A stretch of DNA of 64,000 nt from an uncultured Flavobacteriales bacterium (lineage in GTDB: Bacteria > Bacteroidota > Bacteroidia > Flavobacteriales > JBLHRE01). The position numbers and the translations under genes are program-made. The notes under the pieces are model-generated. The model did no database searches, was not told where the DNA came from, and worked only from the letters and a program-made list of their open reading frames with translations. Shown piece after piece: positions 31,476 through 41,259 of this stretch; the first letter of the stretch is position 1, and each line of letters starts with the position of its first letter. Location: positions 62,001 to 126,000 of the forward strand of contig CAKZPI010000001.1 of the NCBI GenBank assembly GCA_937139155.1, given 5' to 3'.

Positions 31476-31934
31476 ATGCAAACATCGCGCATCACATACA
31501 GACTTACTAAAACCCAGCCCCCTTTCTCGCGCGAGGAAAAGGTGAGTAGGGAAAATCTCAAAAAGGGAGTAGAGACAGGCAACTACTATTACGGGGCTCG
31601 TTACTACGACCCGAAGATTTCTGTTTGGCTTTCTGTGGATCCGCTGGCGCATAAGTACCCGAGTCTTTCGCCTTATGTGTTTACTGGTAATATCCCCATT
31701 ATGTTGGTGGATTCGGATGGGAGAAGAATAACATGCCCCAAATGTCCAAAAACCAAGGAATATGAATATTTCCATAAACCTGGAATAACTTATTCATATT
31801 CTGAAGGGTATGGACCAATACCGGTAATTTCTAAGCCATTTCCAAATGCCTCTGATGATTTTAGAATGAAACAGGGAGACAAGGTTTCGCTAAGCGTAAA
31901 TATTAGGGGGGGATTTGACAAAGCTATTGACTAA
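31476..31934 (+). pseudogene. Orphan RHS-repeat-associated core C-terminus with short variable tip
   Basis: GVETGNYYYGARYYDPKISVWLSVDPLAHKYPSLSPYVFTGNIPIMLVDSDGRR, the Rhs core junction; no upstream YD-repeat region. Tip: TCPKCPKTKEYEYFHKPGITYSYSEGYGPIPVISKPF...GGFDKAID*. Confidence 0.8.
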
Positions 31935-31935
31935 A

Positions 31936-32688
31936 ATGAATATTAAACTTTACGGAATATTTTTGGTTGTGATTTTAGTGGTTTCCTGTGATCAAAAAAC
32001 TAAAAATGTTCAATTGGCAACGGAAATAAGCACTATGCTTAAAGGCTGGAACTTAAGTTCCGTTGTTAAGGTTGATTCACGGATCGATACAACCGAAATT
32101 TTCATCACTTATTTAGAGCAAAAAGAAGCACTGGATTCAACAAAACCATACTTCCTTGATGAGGCTACAAATTTTTTACTTATATATTTCATCTTATTTC
32201 AATTTTATGAAGAATATCGCAATTGCGAAAATATTAATGTATTTGTTTATTTTGATCAGGATTCTAGCTACTTTATTAAGTATTCCAATTCTGTAGAAGA
32301 GGTTAAAAGGGAGTTAGAAACCAAAATTTTTGCTAACAAGATTTTTTTCGAAAATTCGGATTATTTATTAAAGCAGTTAACATATCGTGAGGTCATCTTA
32401 TTGGAAACGTTGATGAAGAAATCACCTGTTAAAGATCTGAATCCTGATTCCTTTTGGGCCCTTATAAGTGAATTTAGCAATTATTGTTTGCAGGGTAATT
32501 CTGGAAATAAAAAATCGGCCGAACTTTTCTTATACCTGAATCATTGGTTACTTAATAATGAGCTGGTCATGGGCGGGATTGATACAAAAGCAATTCAGGA
32601 AAAGTTGAAACCTGTTTATTCCCGTTGCGGCTTTACTGACATTTTCCTGGCAAGACCGTTTTCAAGAATCATTGAAGACTTGAAATAG
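31936..32688 (+). CDS. Hypothetical lipoprotein; candidate immunity protein for the Rhs tip
   Basis: MNIKLYGIFLVVILVVSCDQ signal/lipobox; starts 2 nt after the Rhs-tip stop codon. Track start 31915 would lie inside the upstream ORF. Confidence 0.6.
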   Translation: MNIKLYGIFLVVILVVSCDQKTKNVQLATEISTMLKGWNLSSVVKVDSRIDTTEIFITYLEQKEALDSTKPYFLDEATNFLLIYFILFQFYEEYRNCENINVFVYFDQDSSYFIKYSNSVEEVKRELETKIFANKIFFENSDYLLKQLTYREVILLETLMKKSPVKDLNPDSFWALISEFSNYCLQGNSGNKKSAELFLYLNHWLLNNELVMGGIDTKAIQEKLKPVYSRCGFTDIFLARPFSRIIEDLK

Positions 32689-33231
32689 TGTTTGTTCTTT
32701 CAATGTAAGTTTAGAATCTTGAGCAAGATGTCTCCAGGGCAACCCTCAAAGACAGTTAAAATAAACCTTTCCTTATATGGAACAGGTCTGAAATTCGAAG
32801 AAACACGAGTGGCCTGTTGCGCTTTGGGGTGTGAGAGTTGGGGAAGTGCCGTTCCCACCCCAATTCAAGTTCCACAACCTTGGCTTTTTATCCAACAAAA
32901 CCCCGATGAAAAACATCGTCAACTTGAATCTTTTGGAATTACTAAGTTTTACCTGTGAAACTTAGGCTAATACATCAAGACCAAACAAAAGGCAAAAACC
33001 TCTACGAATACAACGCCGGCTCAGAAGACTACACTCTCCATAACTGTCTACCAGCAGGCATGGCCGCTTAAACCTAACCCGTGGCCTTGCTGAGTTGGCT
33101 GATGGTAAGGAATCATACCCTAAGGCCTGCCAACCAATACCATAAGATGCCAATCAGCCCGTAGGTGGTTTGCTGGGGGGGTAGAGGATTGAAGGGTTAA
33201 ATGGATTGCCCTTTTTCTTTCTCCTAAAGGA

Positions 33232-33489
33232 TCAAAAACTGTCTTGGGATGGCTTGATATACAAACCCTGCTTGTCCTTAAAGTTTCCCGTAACAATGAA
33301 GATGAAGTCTATGATGGTCCATATCCCGAATCCTCCAAGGGTAAGGATCATTAAAATTCCGGTTCCAATTTTTCCTGCGTAAAATCTATGTACGCCAATT
33401 CCTCCAAGAAAGAAGCACAATAAAATCATGGGCACATAGCCAATTGGGCTTATTTGGTTGTCTAAGTTTTGGTCGATGGGTTGATTCAT
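33232..33489 (-). CDS. TM2-domain protein
   Basis: MILLCFFLGGIGVHRFYAGKIGTGILMILTLGGFGIWTIIDFIFIVTGNFKDKQG. Confidence 0.9.
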   Translation of the reverse strand: MNQPIDQNLDNQISPIGYVPMILLCFFLGGIGVHRFYAGKIGTGILMILTLGGFGIWTIIDFIFIVTGNFKDKQGLYIKPSQDSF

Positions 33490-33498
33490 GGTTTTGTG

Positions 33499-33783
33499 TT
33501 AAAAAGATTCTTGTCCGGGGTAAGCTACAATATTCCCCTGACCATCCTTGTATTTTCCTACTAACAATAAAATGGTTACCCAAATGGTATGACCAAGGTC
33601 TAGGGTGGCAAAAACAAAGCCCATGCCCGGGTATCCGAATAAAAAAAAGCAAATGGTGGCTAGAAACAATCCGAAATCCAATATGCCCATTCCCCATCTT
33701 TCTAAGTAAAAATGGTGTATTCCAACCACTCCAAATATCCCTGAAAGGATAACCGCCACGGCGTATGATTTTGGAGATTTCAT
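33499..33783 (-). CDS. TM2-like domain protein, tandem paralogue
   Basis: SGIFGVVGIHHFYLERWGMGILDFGLFL...GKYKDGQGNIVAYPGQESF; shares a KDxQG...QxSF tail with the neighbour. Confidence 0.8.
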   Translation of the reverse strand: MKSPKSYAVAVILSGIFGVVGIHHFYLERWGMGILDFGLFLATICFFLFGYPGMGFVFATLDLGHTIWVTILLLVGKYKDGQGNIVAYPGQESF

Positions 33784-33883
33784 TCTTATTTGATTTAGGT
33801 TGATGGGCTTAGGGCAAAGTATGAATATTTTAGAAATGGTTTATCTTGATGCCAGAATTCCTCACTTACCCAAACATGTATCC

Positions 33884-36800
33884 ATGAAAAAAGGATTACC
33901 CATTCTCGGTCTTGCCGGGATTGCTCTTACTTTAGTTGTTTTATTTCAAGCTGAAAACCCACGAGATCAATACCGGAAACTCATTCAAAGCCATCCTTAT
34001 TCTCAAAGGGAAAACTTAAGCCCTGAAGACATTAAGGCCATGCCTAAAAAAGATCGTCCTGACCTAGCATGGGAGCAGGATTTTTTGGCAACTCTTGACC
34101 CTGCTTTAGGAAGGCCAGCCCCAGAAAGGTTGGTTCCGATTTATCATCAAATTGCTCAACATAAGGCAAGCCATAAGCAATCAGGAAATGCAAATTGGAT
34201 TGAAAGGGGCCCAAATAATGTGGGAGGGCGTACCCGAAGCATTATGTTTGACCCCAATGATCCAACGGGGAAAAAAGTATGGGCAGGAGGGGTTTCAGGT
34301 GGGTTATGGTATAATAATGACATCACTGACCCCCAGTCAAATTGGGTTGCTGTAAATGATTTTTGGGCCAATATTGCCATTTCTTCTATGGCCTATGACC
34401 CTACCAATACCAATGTGTTTTACGTGGGTACCGGGGAAGGTTTCGGAGCGGGAAGCGGAAGAGGTGCCGGTGTTTGGAAATCAATGGATGGAGGGGCAAG
34501 CTGGACCCAATTACCCGCCACTTCTGACTTCTATTATGTGAATGACCTTGTGGTAAGAAATGAAGGCGGAAACGGGGTTTTGTATGTTGCCTGTAGAGGA
34601 TATTATTATCAACAACAATGGCACGGCTTAAACAAAAGCGGTCTACAAAGGTCAACCGATGGGGGAGGTTCTTTTTCACAGGTACTACCTTTAATTCCCG
34701 GAGAGTCCGTGAACTTCATCCCTGCTGACCTTGAAATAGCGGCTAATAATAGGTTATGGATGGGTACCATGAAAACCCCATACTCGGCTACAGATCAAGG
34801 GGGAGGAAGGATTTTCTATAGCGATAATGGAACTAGCTGGACCCAGTCTTACAACGCCACGAATGGTTCAAGGGTTGAAATTGCCTGTGCTCCTTCCAAC
34901 ATTAACTATGTGTATGGAATGGTGGAGTTTAATGGAGAGATTGAGGAAATGGTGAAAACAACCACCGGGGGAATTTCCTGGTCAAACATGACCGAACCCA
35001 ACGATGCAGACGGGGGCATTTCAGCAAGTGATTTTAGTAGAGGACAGGCTTGGTATGATATGATTATTGCCGTGCATCCTACCAATGAAAACATGGTTTT
35101 CACCGGTGCCATTGATCTGTTTCAAAGCAGTGACGCAGGTGCAAACTGGAACCAAATTTCACATTGGTATGGAGGTTTCGGTTACCCTTATGTACATGCT
35201 GATCAACATCAAATGGCATTCAATCCATTCAATCCCAATCAACTTTTGGTGGGGAACGATGGAGGTTTACACCTTACTTCAAACGCCAGTCAATCCAGTC
35301 CTACTTGGACCGAAATCAACCAAAATTACAATGTAACCCAGTTCTATGCATGTGCTCTCCACCCAGGAAGCGGCAGTCATTATGCTCTAGCTGGTTCTCA
35401 AGACAATGGAACTCAAAGGTTTTCCTTGCAAGGTTTGGATGCAACCACTCAAGCAACCGGTGGCGATGGGGGCTACTGCTTTATTGACCAAACCGACCCT
35501 ACCTATCAAATCACCAGCTATGTTTATAATTCCTTTTGGAGGAGCATAGACGGAGGACAAAGTTTTGGTTCCATGTTTCAGTCCAATCAAAACACGGGAA
35601 GGTTTATAAACCCTGCAGATTATGACGACAACCTTGACATTTTATATTCTGCTGAAACCAGTACTACTTTAAATCGGGTAACAGGAATTAGTTCCTCCAT
35701 TAATATTTCAAGCATAAACATTCCCGGGATGAATGATATGGCCTCACACATTCGGGTTTCTCCTTATACCACCAATACCACCACCTTGTTTGTGGGTACA
35801 GATGCCGGAACCCTGTTCAAAGTTACCAATGCCGATACCAACCCATCGGCAACTAGCATTGGGTCTGCACTTCCTGCCGGAAATATTTCTTGCATTGAGT
35901 TGGGGGCCAACGAAAATGAAATTCTAGTAACCTTTACCAATTATGGGCTTACCTCCGTTTATTATACCGCAGATGGTGGACAAAACTGGGTGAGCAAAGA
36001 AGGAAACCTACCAGATATGCCTGTTCGGTGGGCTTTATTCAATCCGAACAACCGGAATGAAGTGATGCTCGCCACCGAAGTTGGGGTTTGGACCTGCAGT
36101 AATTTTAATTCGAGTTCTCCAACCTGGTCCCCCAGCGTTTCGGGTTTGGCAAATGTTCGGGTAGATATGCTTCAATTGCGTAGTTCAGACCATGAAGTGA
36201 TTGCAGCTACTTTTGGAAGAGGTTTGTTTACAACCAATGCTTTTCAGATTCAAGTGGCACCTACCGCTAATTTCGGGGCCTCAAACACACATCCTTGCCT
36301 GGGTGAGTCTGTGACTTTGGTTGACTCATCTTTGGGGGGAGTAACAAATTATGACTGGACAATCACTCCAGGAACCTTCTCGTTTACGGGAGGCACCAAT
36401 GCAAGTTCTGCATCCCCAGAGCTTAGCTTTCAAGCCAAGGGAACTTATACGGTCAAACTTAAAGTTACCAACGGTTCAGGCTCTGATTCGCTTAGTCGCA
36501 GTTCATTCATTCAAGTAGGGGGAGCAAGCCTTCCAATAAGTTTAGACTTTGAAAATGGACTTGAAAATTGGACCATTGAAAATCCCGATCAAGGAACTAC
36601 TTGGGCGCTTACCTCTGTGGCTGGGAATACCCCGGGAAGTACCGCACTTTATGTAGATAATTATAACTATTCCCCGGCAGGACAAAGGGATTATTTGGTT
36701 TCTCCTGCTCTGGATCTAAAAGGGCTTAGCTCGGTTAACCTTGACTTTGAATATGCTTACAACCGTTACGGTACAAGCTATCAAGACAGCCTGGCGATTT

Positions 36801-38584
36801 ATGCTTCTTCAGATTGTGGTCAAACCTGGACCCAAGTAGTCTTGTTTTCGGACGATGGTACCCAGAATTGGGCAACGGGCCCAGATAATACCTCGGCATT
36901 CTCTCCAAGCTCAAGTTCTAATTGGTGCGGAACCAGCCCTGTATGCCCTACGGTTAATTTAGACGCTTACGCGGGAATGGATCAGGTGAAAATTAGATTT
37001 GAGAATATATGTGGATGGGGGAATAATTTCTACCTGGATAATATTTCAATATCGGGGCTAAATAACGGTCAACCAGTGGCAGATTTTCAAGCCTCAGAGC
37101 TTACCATCTGCCAAGGGGATACCGTTTTATTAACCGATCAATCAACCAATTCACCCACTGCCTGGACCTGGACCCTGAGTCCGGCAAGTGGTTTTAGTTT
37201 TATTTCGGGCACTTCGGCTTCAAGCCAAAACCCTATTCTTGTATTTAACCAATCCGGAAGCTATTCAGTTAGCCTTGACGCTAGCAATGCTCAAGGAAGC
37301 GATACGGAAGTGAAGTCGAATTATCTATCCGTAAGCGCCAAATTGACCCCTTCAGTTTCCGCAATTGCATCAGACACTAGTTTCTGCGCGGGTACCTTGG
37401 TTAATTTTTCTTCCAATCCAGTTCACGGCGGACCAAACCCTAGTTATGTTTGGAAAGTAAATGGGGGCGTGGTTGGAACCGGAGCTAGTTATTCTTCAAA
37501 TTCATTGAACCATGGAGACCAAGTGACGGTAGAAATGGTGAGCTCTGAACTATGTGTAAGTACCTGTTGTGCGGTGTCAAGTCCTATCACCATGAATGTA
37601 GCAAGTCCGAACACCCCAACGGTTTCCATTAGTCCTTCTGCAAATAATGTTTGCGAGGGTACGCTAATAAACTTTACCTCGAACATTAATTATGGAGGAA
37701 GTAATCCTGTTTTCCAATGGAAATTGAACGGGAATAATGTAGGAAGCAATTCACCAAATTATTCAAGTTCTAGTTTGCAAAATGGAGATCAGCTTATTCT
37801 TGTAATGACCAGCAATGAAGATTGTGTTTCTCCCAATCAAGTAAGTAGCAATACTTTGATTATGAGTATTTTATCAAAGCCAACTGTGACCATAAATCCT
37901 GCTAGCATTAACCAGGATTTATGCCAGGGCGATAGTGTGGTTTTAAGTGGAAATCCGAGTGGAGGGGCCTTTCAAGGCATAGGAATTCAGAATGGAGTTT
38001 TCTTTGCTGACCTTGCGGGTACAGGGACTCATTTAATTACCTATACCTATACCGACGGAAATAATTGCACAAATACGGATAGCCTTGAAGTTTCAGTGGA
38101 AATTTTACCTGAACCCACCATTGGAAATAACCAAGGAGTTCTTACCTGCAATGAAGCTGGGTTTGCTTACCAATGGCATTTAAACGGAAACCCAATCAAT
38201 GGGGCCAATTCTCAAACCTATACTCCAAGTCAAAATGGAGATTATACCGTGGTGATTTCTCAAGGAGATTGTGAGAAAGAATCGGCGGTAGAACAAGTGA
38301 TGGGCATTCATCTTGACGAGTGGCTAAGTGTTCAGTCTTTACAGGCCTTTCCAATTCCGGCCAATGAATTTTTACAAATTGATATTCAGGCCTACGAATT
38401 TGAAGAGGCCGAATTTCAACTCATTGATATGTATGGCAAAACCTTGGTTGTAGAATCTTTTCAGATACGGCCAGGCTTCAATTCCTTCACCCTTGAAACC
38501 GGATACCTACCTTCTGGGCACTATGTTTTAAAGGCCAAAAGCCAAGTAGGATTTTATTATCAATCGCTTGAAATTGTACATTAA
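33884..38584 (+). CDS. Large secreted protein: sialidase/VPS10-like beta-propeller, PKD domains, T9SS type A C-terminal sorting domain
   Basis: MKKGLPILGLAGIALTLVVLFQ signal; repeated VWKSMDGGASWTQL/QRSTDGGGSFSQV Asp-box-like motifs; PKD stretches; C-terminus LQAFPIPANEFLQIDI...LETGYLPSGHYVLKAKSQVGFYYQSLEIVH. Confidence 0.85.
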   Translation: MKKGLPILGLAGIALTLVVLFQAENPRDQYRKLIQSHPYSQRENLSPEDIKAMPKKDRPDLAWEQDFLATLDPALGRPAPERLVPIYHQIAQHKASHKQSGNANWIERGPNNVGGRTRSIMFDPNDPTGKKVWAGGVSGGLWYNNDITDPQSNWVAVNDFWANIAISSMAYDPTNTNVFYVGTGEGFGAGSGRGAGVWKSMDGGASWTQLPATSDFYYVNDLVVRNEGGNGVLYVACRGYYYQQQWHGLNKSGLQRSTDGGGSFSQVLPLIPGESVNFIPADLEIAANNRLWMGTMKTPYSATDQGGGRIFYSDNGTSWTQSYNATNGSRVEIACAPSNINYVYGMVEFNGEIEEMVKTTTGGISWSNMTEPNDADGGISASDFSRGQAWYDMIIAVHPTNENMVFTGAIDLFQSSDAGANWNQISHWYGGFGYPYVHADQHQMAFNPFNPNQLLVGNDGGLHLTSNASQSSPTWTEINQNYNVTQFYACALHPGSGSHYALAGSQDNGTQRFSLQGLDATTQATGGDGGYCFIDQTDPTYQITSYVYNSFWRSIDGGQSFGSMFQSNQNTGRFINPADYDDNLDILYSAETSTTLNRVTGISSSINISSINIPGMNDMASHIRVSPYTTNTTTLFVGTDAGTLFKVTNADTNPSATSIGSALPAGNISCIELGANENEILVTFTNYGLTSVYYTADGGQNWVSKEGNLPDMPVRWALFNPNNRNEVMLATEVGVWTCSNFNSSSPTWSPSVSGLANVRVDMLQLRSSDHEVIAATFGRGLFTTNAFQIQVAPTANFGASNTHPCLGESVTLVDSSLGGVTNYDWTITPGTFSFTGGTNASSASPELSFQAKGTYTVKLKVTNGSGSDSLSRSSFIQVGGASLPISLDFENGLENWTIENPDQGTTWALTSVAGNTPGSTALYVDNYNYSPAGQRDYLVSPALDLKGLSSVNLDFEYAYNRYGTSYQDSLAIYASSDCGQTWTQVVLFSDDGTQNWATGPDNTSAFSPSSSSNWCGTSPVCPTVNLDAYAGMDQVKIRFENICGWGNNFYLDNISISGLNNGQPVADFQASELTICQGDTVLLTDQSTNSPTAWTWTLSPASGFSFISGTSASSQNPILVFNQSGSYSVSLDASNAQGSDTEVKSNYLSVSAKLTPSVSAIASDTSFCAGTLVNFSSNPVHGGPNPSYVWKVNGGVVGTGASYSSNSLNHGDQVTVEMVSSELCVSTCCAVSSPITMNVASPNTPTVSISPSANNVCEGTLINFTSNINYGGSNPVFQWKLNGNNVGSNSPNYSSSSLQNGDQLILVMTSNEDCVSPNQVSSNTLIMSILSKPTVTINPASINQDLCQGDSVVLSGNPSGGAFQGIGIQNGVFFADLAGTGTHLITYTYTDGNNCTNTDSLEVSVEILPEPTIGNNQGVLTCNEAGFAYQWHLNGNPINGANSQTYTPSQNGDYTVVISQGDCEKESAVEQVMGIHLDEWLSVQSLQAFPIPANEFLQIDIQAYEFEEAEFQLIDMYGKTLVVESFQIRPGFNSFTLETGYLPSGHYVLKAKSQVGFYYQSLEIVH

Positions 38585-38973
38585 TGCTTAGAATCTTCAT
38601 CTTGTTCATTACGCTTTTTGGGGCATGTTCAGGAACCAAACATTTGGCAGATGCTACCAAGATTAGCTTGGGAACTACAGGTCAGGGCTTGAGGTACTTA
38701 AAATTCTACTACATGGCTTCCGCCGATGGGAATACTTCGGAGGTAGAAGATGTTATTTTGAATGGAATAAAGATTCCAATTGAATTCAAACAATTGGATG
38801 GCATGATTCAGTATTCTTCGGTTTTAATGTTGGAGGTGAAGTCAAATACAATTGAAAATCCAGAAAAAGAAAAACATCCTAAATACGGAAACCTTCTAGG
38901 ACTTCAAGAAATTGAGGTAAGCTTGGTTTTGGAAGGAGGGAAGAGAAAGACCTTTATGGTAGTTGTAGACTAA
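38584..38973 (+). CDS. Hypothetical lipoprotein
   Basis: MLRIFILFITLFGACSG lipobox; TAATG overlap with the preceding T9SS gene. Confidence 0.6.
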   Translation: MLRIFILFITLFGACSGTKHLADATKISLGTTGQGLRYLKFYYMASADGNTSEVEDVILNGIKIPIEFKQLDGMIQYSSVLMLEVKSNTIENPEKEKHPKYGNLLGLQEIEVSLVLEGGKRKTFMVVVD

Positions 38974-38978
38974 AGGGC

Positions 38979-39722
38979 TTAATCATATTTCCCCATACGG
39001 GTTCCATACCAAGAGAATTTTTCACCATCCACCAAGAAAACTTCGGTTTGAGGAAGAATAGATTTCCACTCCAGTAGGTGTTTGCTGGCGAAAGGGTAGG
39101 GTTCAGAGCTCAGCAAAAGGTAATCGGGTTTTAGGTCAATGATTGCCTCTTTTGAAATTTCAGGGTATCGGTTTTCATCCTGTAAAAGATTTTGAAATCC
39201 GTACTTCTGTAACATGGAGTTAATAAAGGTGTCCCCTCCAACGGAGAGGTATGGATTGGCCCAAATCAAGTAAATGGCGCTTCCTAACTGGGAGGCTTTG
39301 TTCTTGAATTTGTCCTGAATTTTTTGGTTCCATTCTTTGGCCTCAGCTTCTTTTCCTGTAAGAATGCCGAGGTTGAGAATCATTTTTAAGGCCGACTTAT
39401 AATCGCTTACATCCGTTGTATAAACAGGTGCAAACTCTTCAATCTCCTGAACGTGATTTTTTAGGTTTTCCTCCTTGTTGGCGATGACCAAATCAGGTTT
39501 TAATTGCCTGATTTTTTCAATGTTGGGATTCTTCGTGCCCCCGATAAGGGTTTTCTCCTGTAACCAAGGTTCAGGGTGAACGCAAAATTTAGTTATTCCA
39601 AGAACCTCTGAATCCAGTCCAAGATCAGACAAAGTTTCGGTTTGAGAAGGAACCAGCGATACAATCCGCTTCGGCGGAGATTCGATTGTAATCTCTTTTC
39701 CTAAATCATCCCAAACTTGCAT
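38979..39722 (-). CDS. Helical-backbone metal/cobalamin ABC substrate-binding protein (BtuF-like)
   Basis: PPKRIVSLVPSQTETLSDLGLDSEVLGITKFCVHP...IGGTKNPNIEKIRQLKPDLVIANKEEN. No signal peptide visible. Confidence 0.8.
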   Translation of the reverse strand: MQVWDDLGKEITIESPPKRIVSLVPSQTETLSDLGLDSEVLGITKFCVHPEPWLQEKTLIGGTKNPNIEKIRQLKPDLVIANKEENLKNHVQEIEEFAPVYTTDVSDYKSALKMILNLGILTGKEAEAKEWNQKIQDKFKNKASQLGSAIYLIWANPYLSVGGDTFINSMLQKYGFQNLLQDENRYPEISKEAIIDLKPDYLLLSSEPYPFASKHLLEWKSILPQTEVFLVDGEKFSWYGTRMGKYD

Positions 39723-41083
39723 TACTTCATGGCTTCAATAATGTCTTGGCGGGTAATAATGTGTAAGTTTTCGTTTTGGTCGCGGGTAAGAACTGCTGGA
39801 ATTTCAGAGGTAAGCTTTCCGCTAACTTCTTCAATGGTAGCTGTGAACTCAACCGTAGGAAAGGGCTTCCGCATGATGCTGCTAACGGGCTGATCGGTTT
39901 TCGCTTGGTTTTTAAGAAGGGCGTTGTATAGATCCCCATCCGTAAGACCACCTTTTACAACCTTACCCTCCATTACTGGAAGCTGAGAGAAACCCGTTGC
40001 GCTAAATTTTTCAATGGCCTTTTCAATGCTCATATTTTGGTCAATGCTTACCAAGGTTGAGTCTTTTCTGCCAGCGATAAGGTCTCTTACGGTAGCTTGT
40101 TTTTTGTCAAGGAAGCCCCTATCGCGCATCCAGTCATCGTTGAATATTTTCCCAACATATCTAGACCCATGGTCATGGAAAACAACTACAACCACATCGT
40201 CTTTTGAAAGTTGGTCTTTCAGCTGAAGGATGCCTTTTACAGCACAACCTGCAGAATTACCGCAAAAAAGACCCTCTTGTTTGGCCAGTTCTCGGGTATA
40301 AATCATTCCATCTTTATCCGTCACCTTTTCAAATCGATCAATGAGGCTGAAATCAACATTTTCTGGAAGGATGTCTTCACCAATACCTTCGGTTAGGTAG
40401 GAGTAGATTTCCTTCTCATCAAACTCTCCGGTTTCGTGGTATTTTTTGAAAACAGAACCGTAGGTATCAATGCCCCAAACTTTGATGTTCGGATTTTTTT
40501 CTTTTAGATATTTAGCGGTTCCAGAAATGGTTCCACCGGTTCCCACTCCTACAACTAGGTGTGTAATTTTGCCATCGGTTTGATCCCAAATTTCTGGGCC
40601 GGTTTGTTCGTAATGAGCTTTTCGATTGCTCAGGTTATGGTATTGATTTGGATAGAATGAATTCGGAATTTCTTTATTCAGCCTAGCCGCCACAGAATAA
40701 TACGACCTTGGGTCATCTGCGGATACATTTGTAGGGGTAACCACTACTTCGGCACCCATGGCCCTAAGGATGTCAATCTTCTCTTTGCTTTGCTTGTCAG
40801 GAACCGTGCAAATAAGTTTATAGCCCTTCACAATGCAGGCCAGGGCAAGCCCCATACCTGTATTTCCAGAGGTGCCTTCAATAACAGTTCCGCCGGGCTT
40901 AATCAGTCCATCCGCTTCAGCGTCTTCTAGCATTTGCAAGGCCATCCGGTCTTTGATGGAATGCCCAGGATTAAAAGTTTCAACCTTGGCTAAAACCGTT
41001 GCTGGAACTTCTTTGGTGATCTTATTCAGTTTAACCATAGGAGTGTTTCCGATGGTTTCAAGGATGTTATTGTAGTACTTCAT
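39722..41083 (-). CDS. Cystathionine beta-synthase (PLP enzyme + CBS pair)
   Basis: IGNTPMVKLNKI...NPGHSIKDRMAL...EGTSGNTGMGLAL...GVGTGGTISGTAKYLKE; C-terminal CBS domains. Confidence 0.92.
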   Translation of the reverse strand: MKYYNNILETIGNTPMVKLNKITKEVPATVLAKVETFNPGHSIKDRMALQMLEDAEADGLIKPGGTVIEGTSGNTGMGLALACIVKGYKLICTVPDKQSKEKIDILRAMGAEVVVTPTNVSADDPRSYYSVAARLNKEIPNSFYPNQYHNLSNRKAHYEQTGPEIWDQTDGKITHLVVGVGTGGTISGTAKYLKEKNPNIKVWGIDTYGSVFKKYHETGEFDEKEIYSYLTEGIGEDILPENVDFSLIDRFEKVTDKDGMIYTRELAKQEGLFCGNSAGCAVKGILQLKDQLSKDDVVVVVFHDHGSRYVGKIFNDDWMRDRGFLDKKQATVRDLIAGRKDSTLVSIDQNMSIEKAIEKFSATGFSQLPVMEGKVVKGGLTDGDLYNALLKNQAKTDQPVSSIMRKPFPTVEFTATIEEVSGKLTSEIPAVLTRDQNENLHIITRQDIIEAMK

Positions 41084-41259
41084 GCTCTGAAATTTGGCGG
41101 GGGCAAAGGTATTAAATCCTATCTCGGATGCTTAGGATTTCAGGAAAACTTCGACCCCTTCCTTTTTCGAAATAATTTTTACTTTTAGCTTATTCGTTAA
41201 CCACCCGAATCTCCAATTCCTTTTCAAGAAAATTTGGTCTTCGGGAAAATTCCGATTCT

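Noticed and set aside
31461-31775. 104-aa minus-strand ORF overlapping the Rhs tip
   Set aside because: Antisense to the recognisable Rhs core motif.
32692-32958. 88-aa plus-strand ORF
   Set aside because: No coding-like composition or domain; lies in an apparently degraded region.
29381-33230. CRISPR array or phage-defence island
   Set aside because: No regularly spaced direct repeats, no Cas genes and no recognised defence effector beyond the VapBC-like TA pair.
33386-33752. ORFs of 102-103 aa overlapping the TM2 genes on both strands
   Set aside because: They overlap two clearly recognisable TM2 proteins in other frames.
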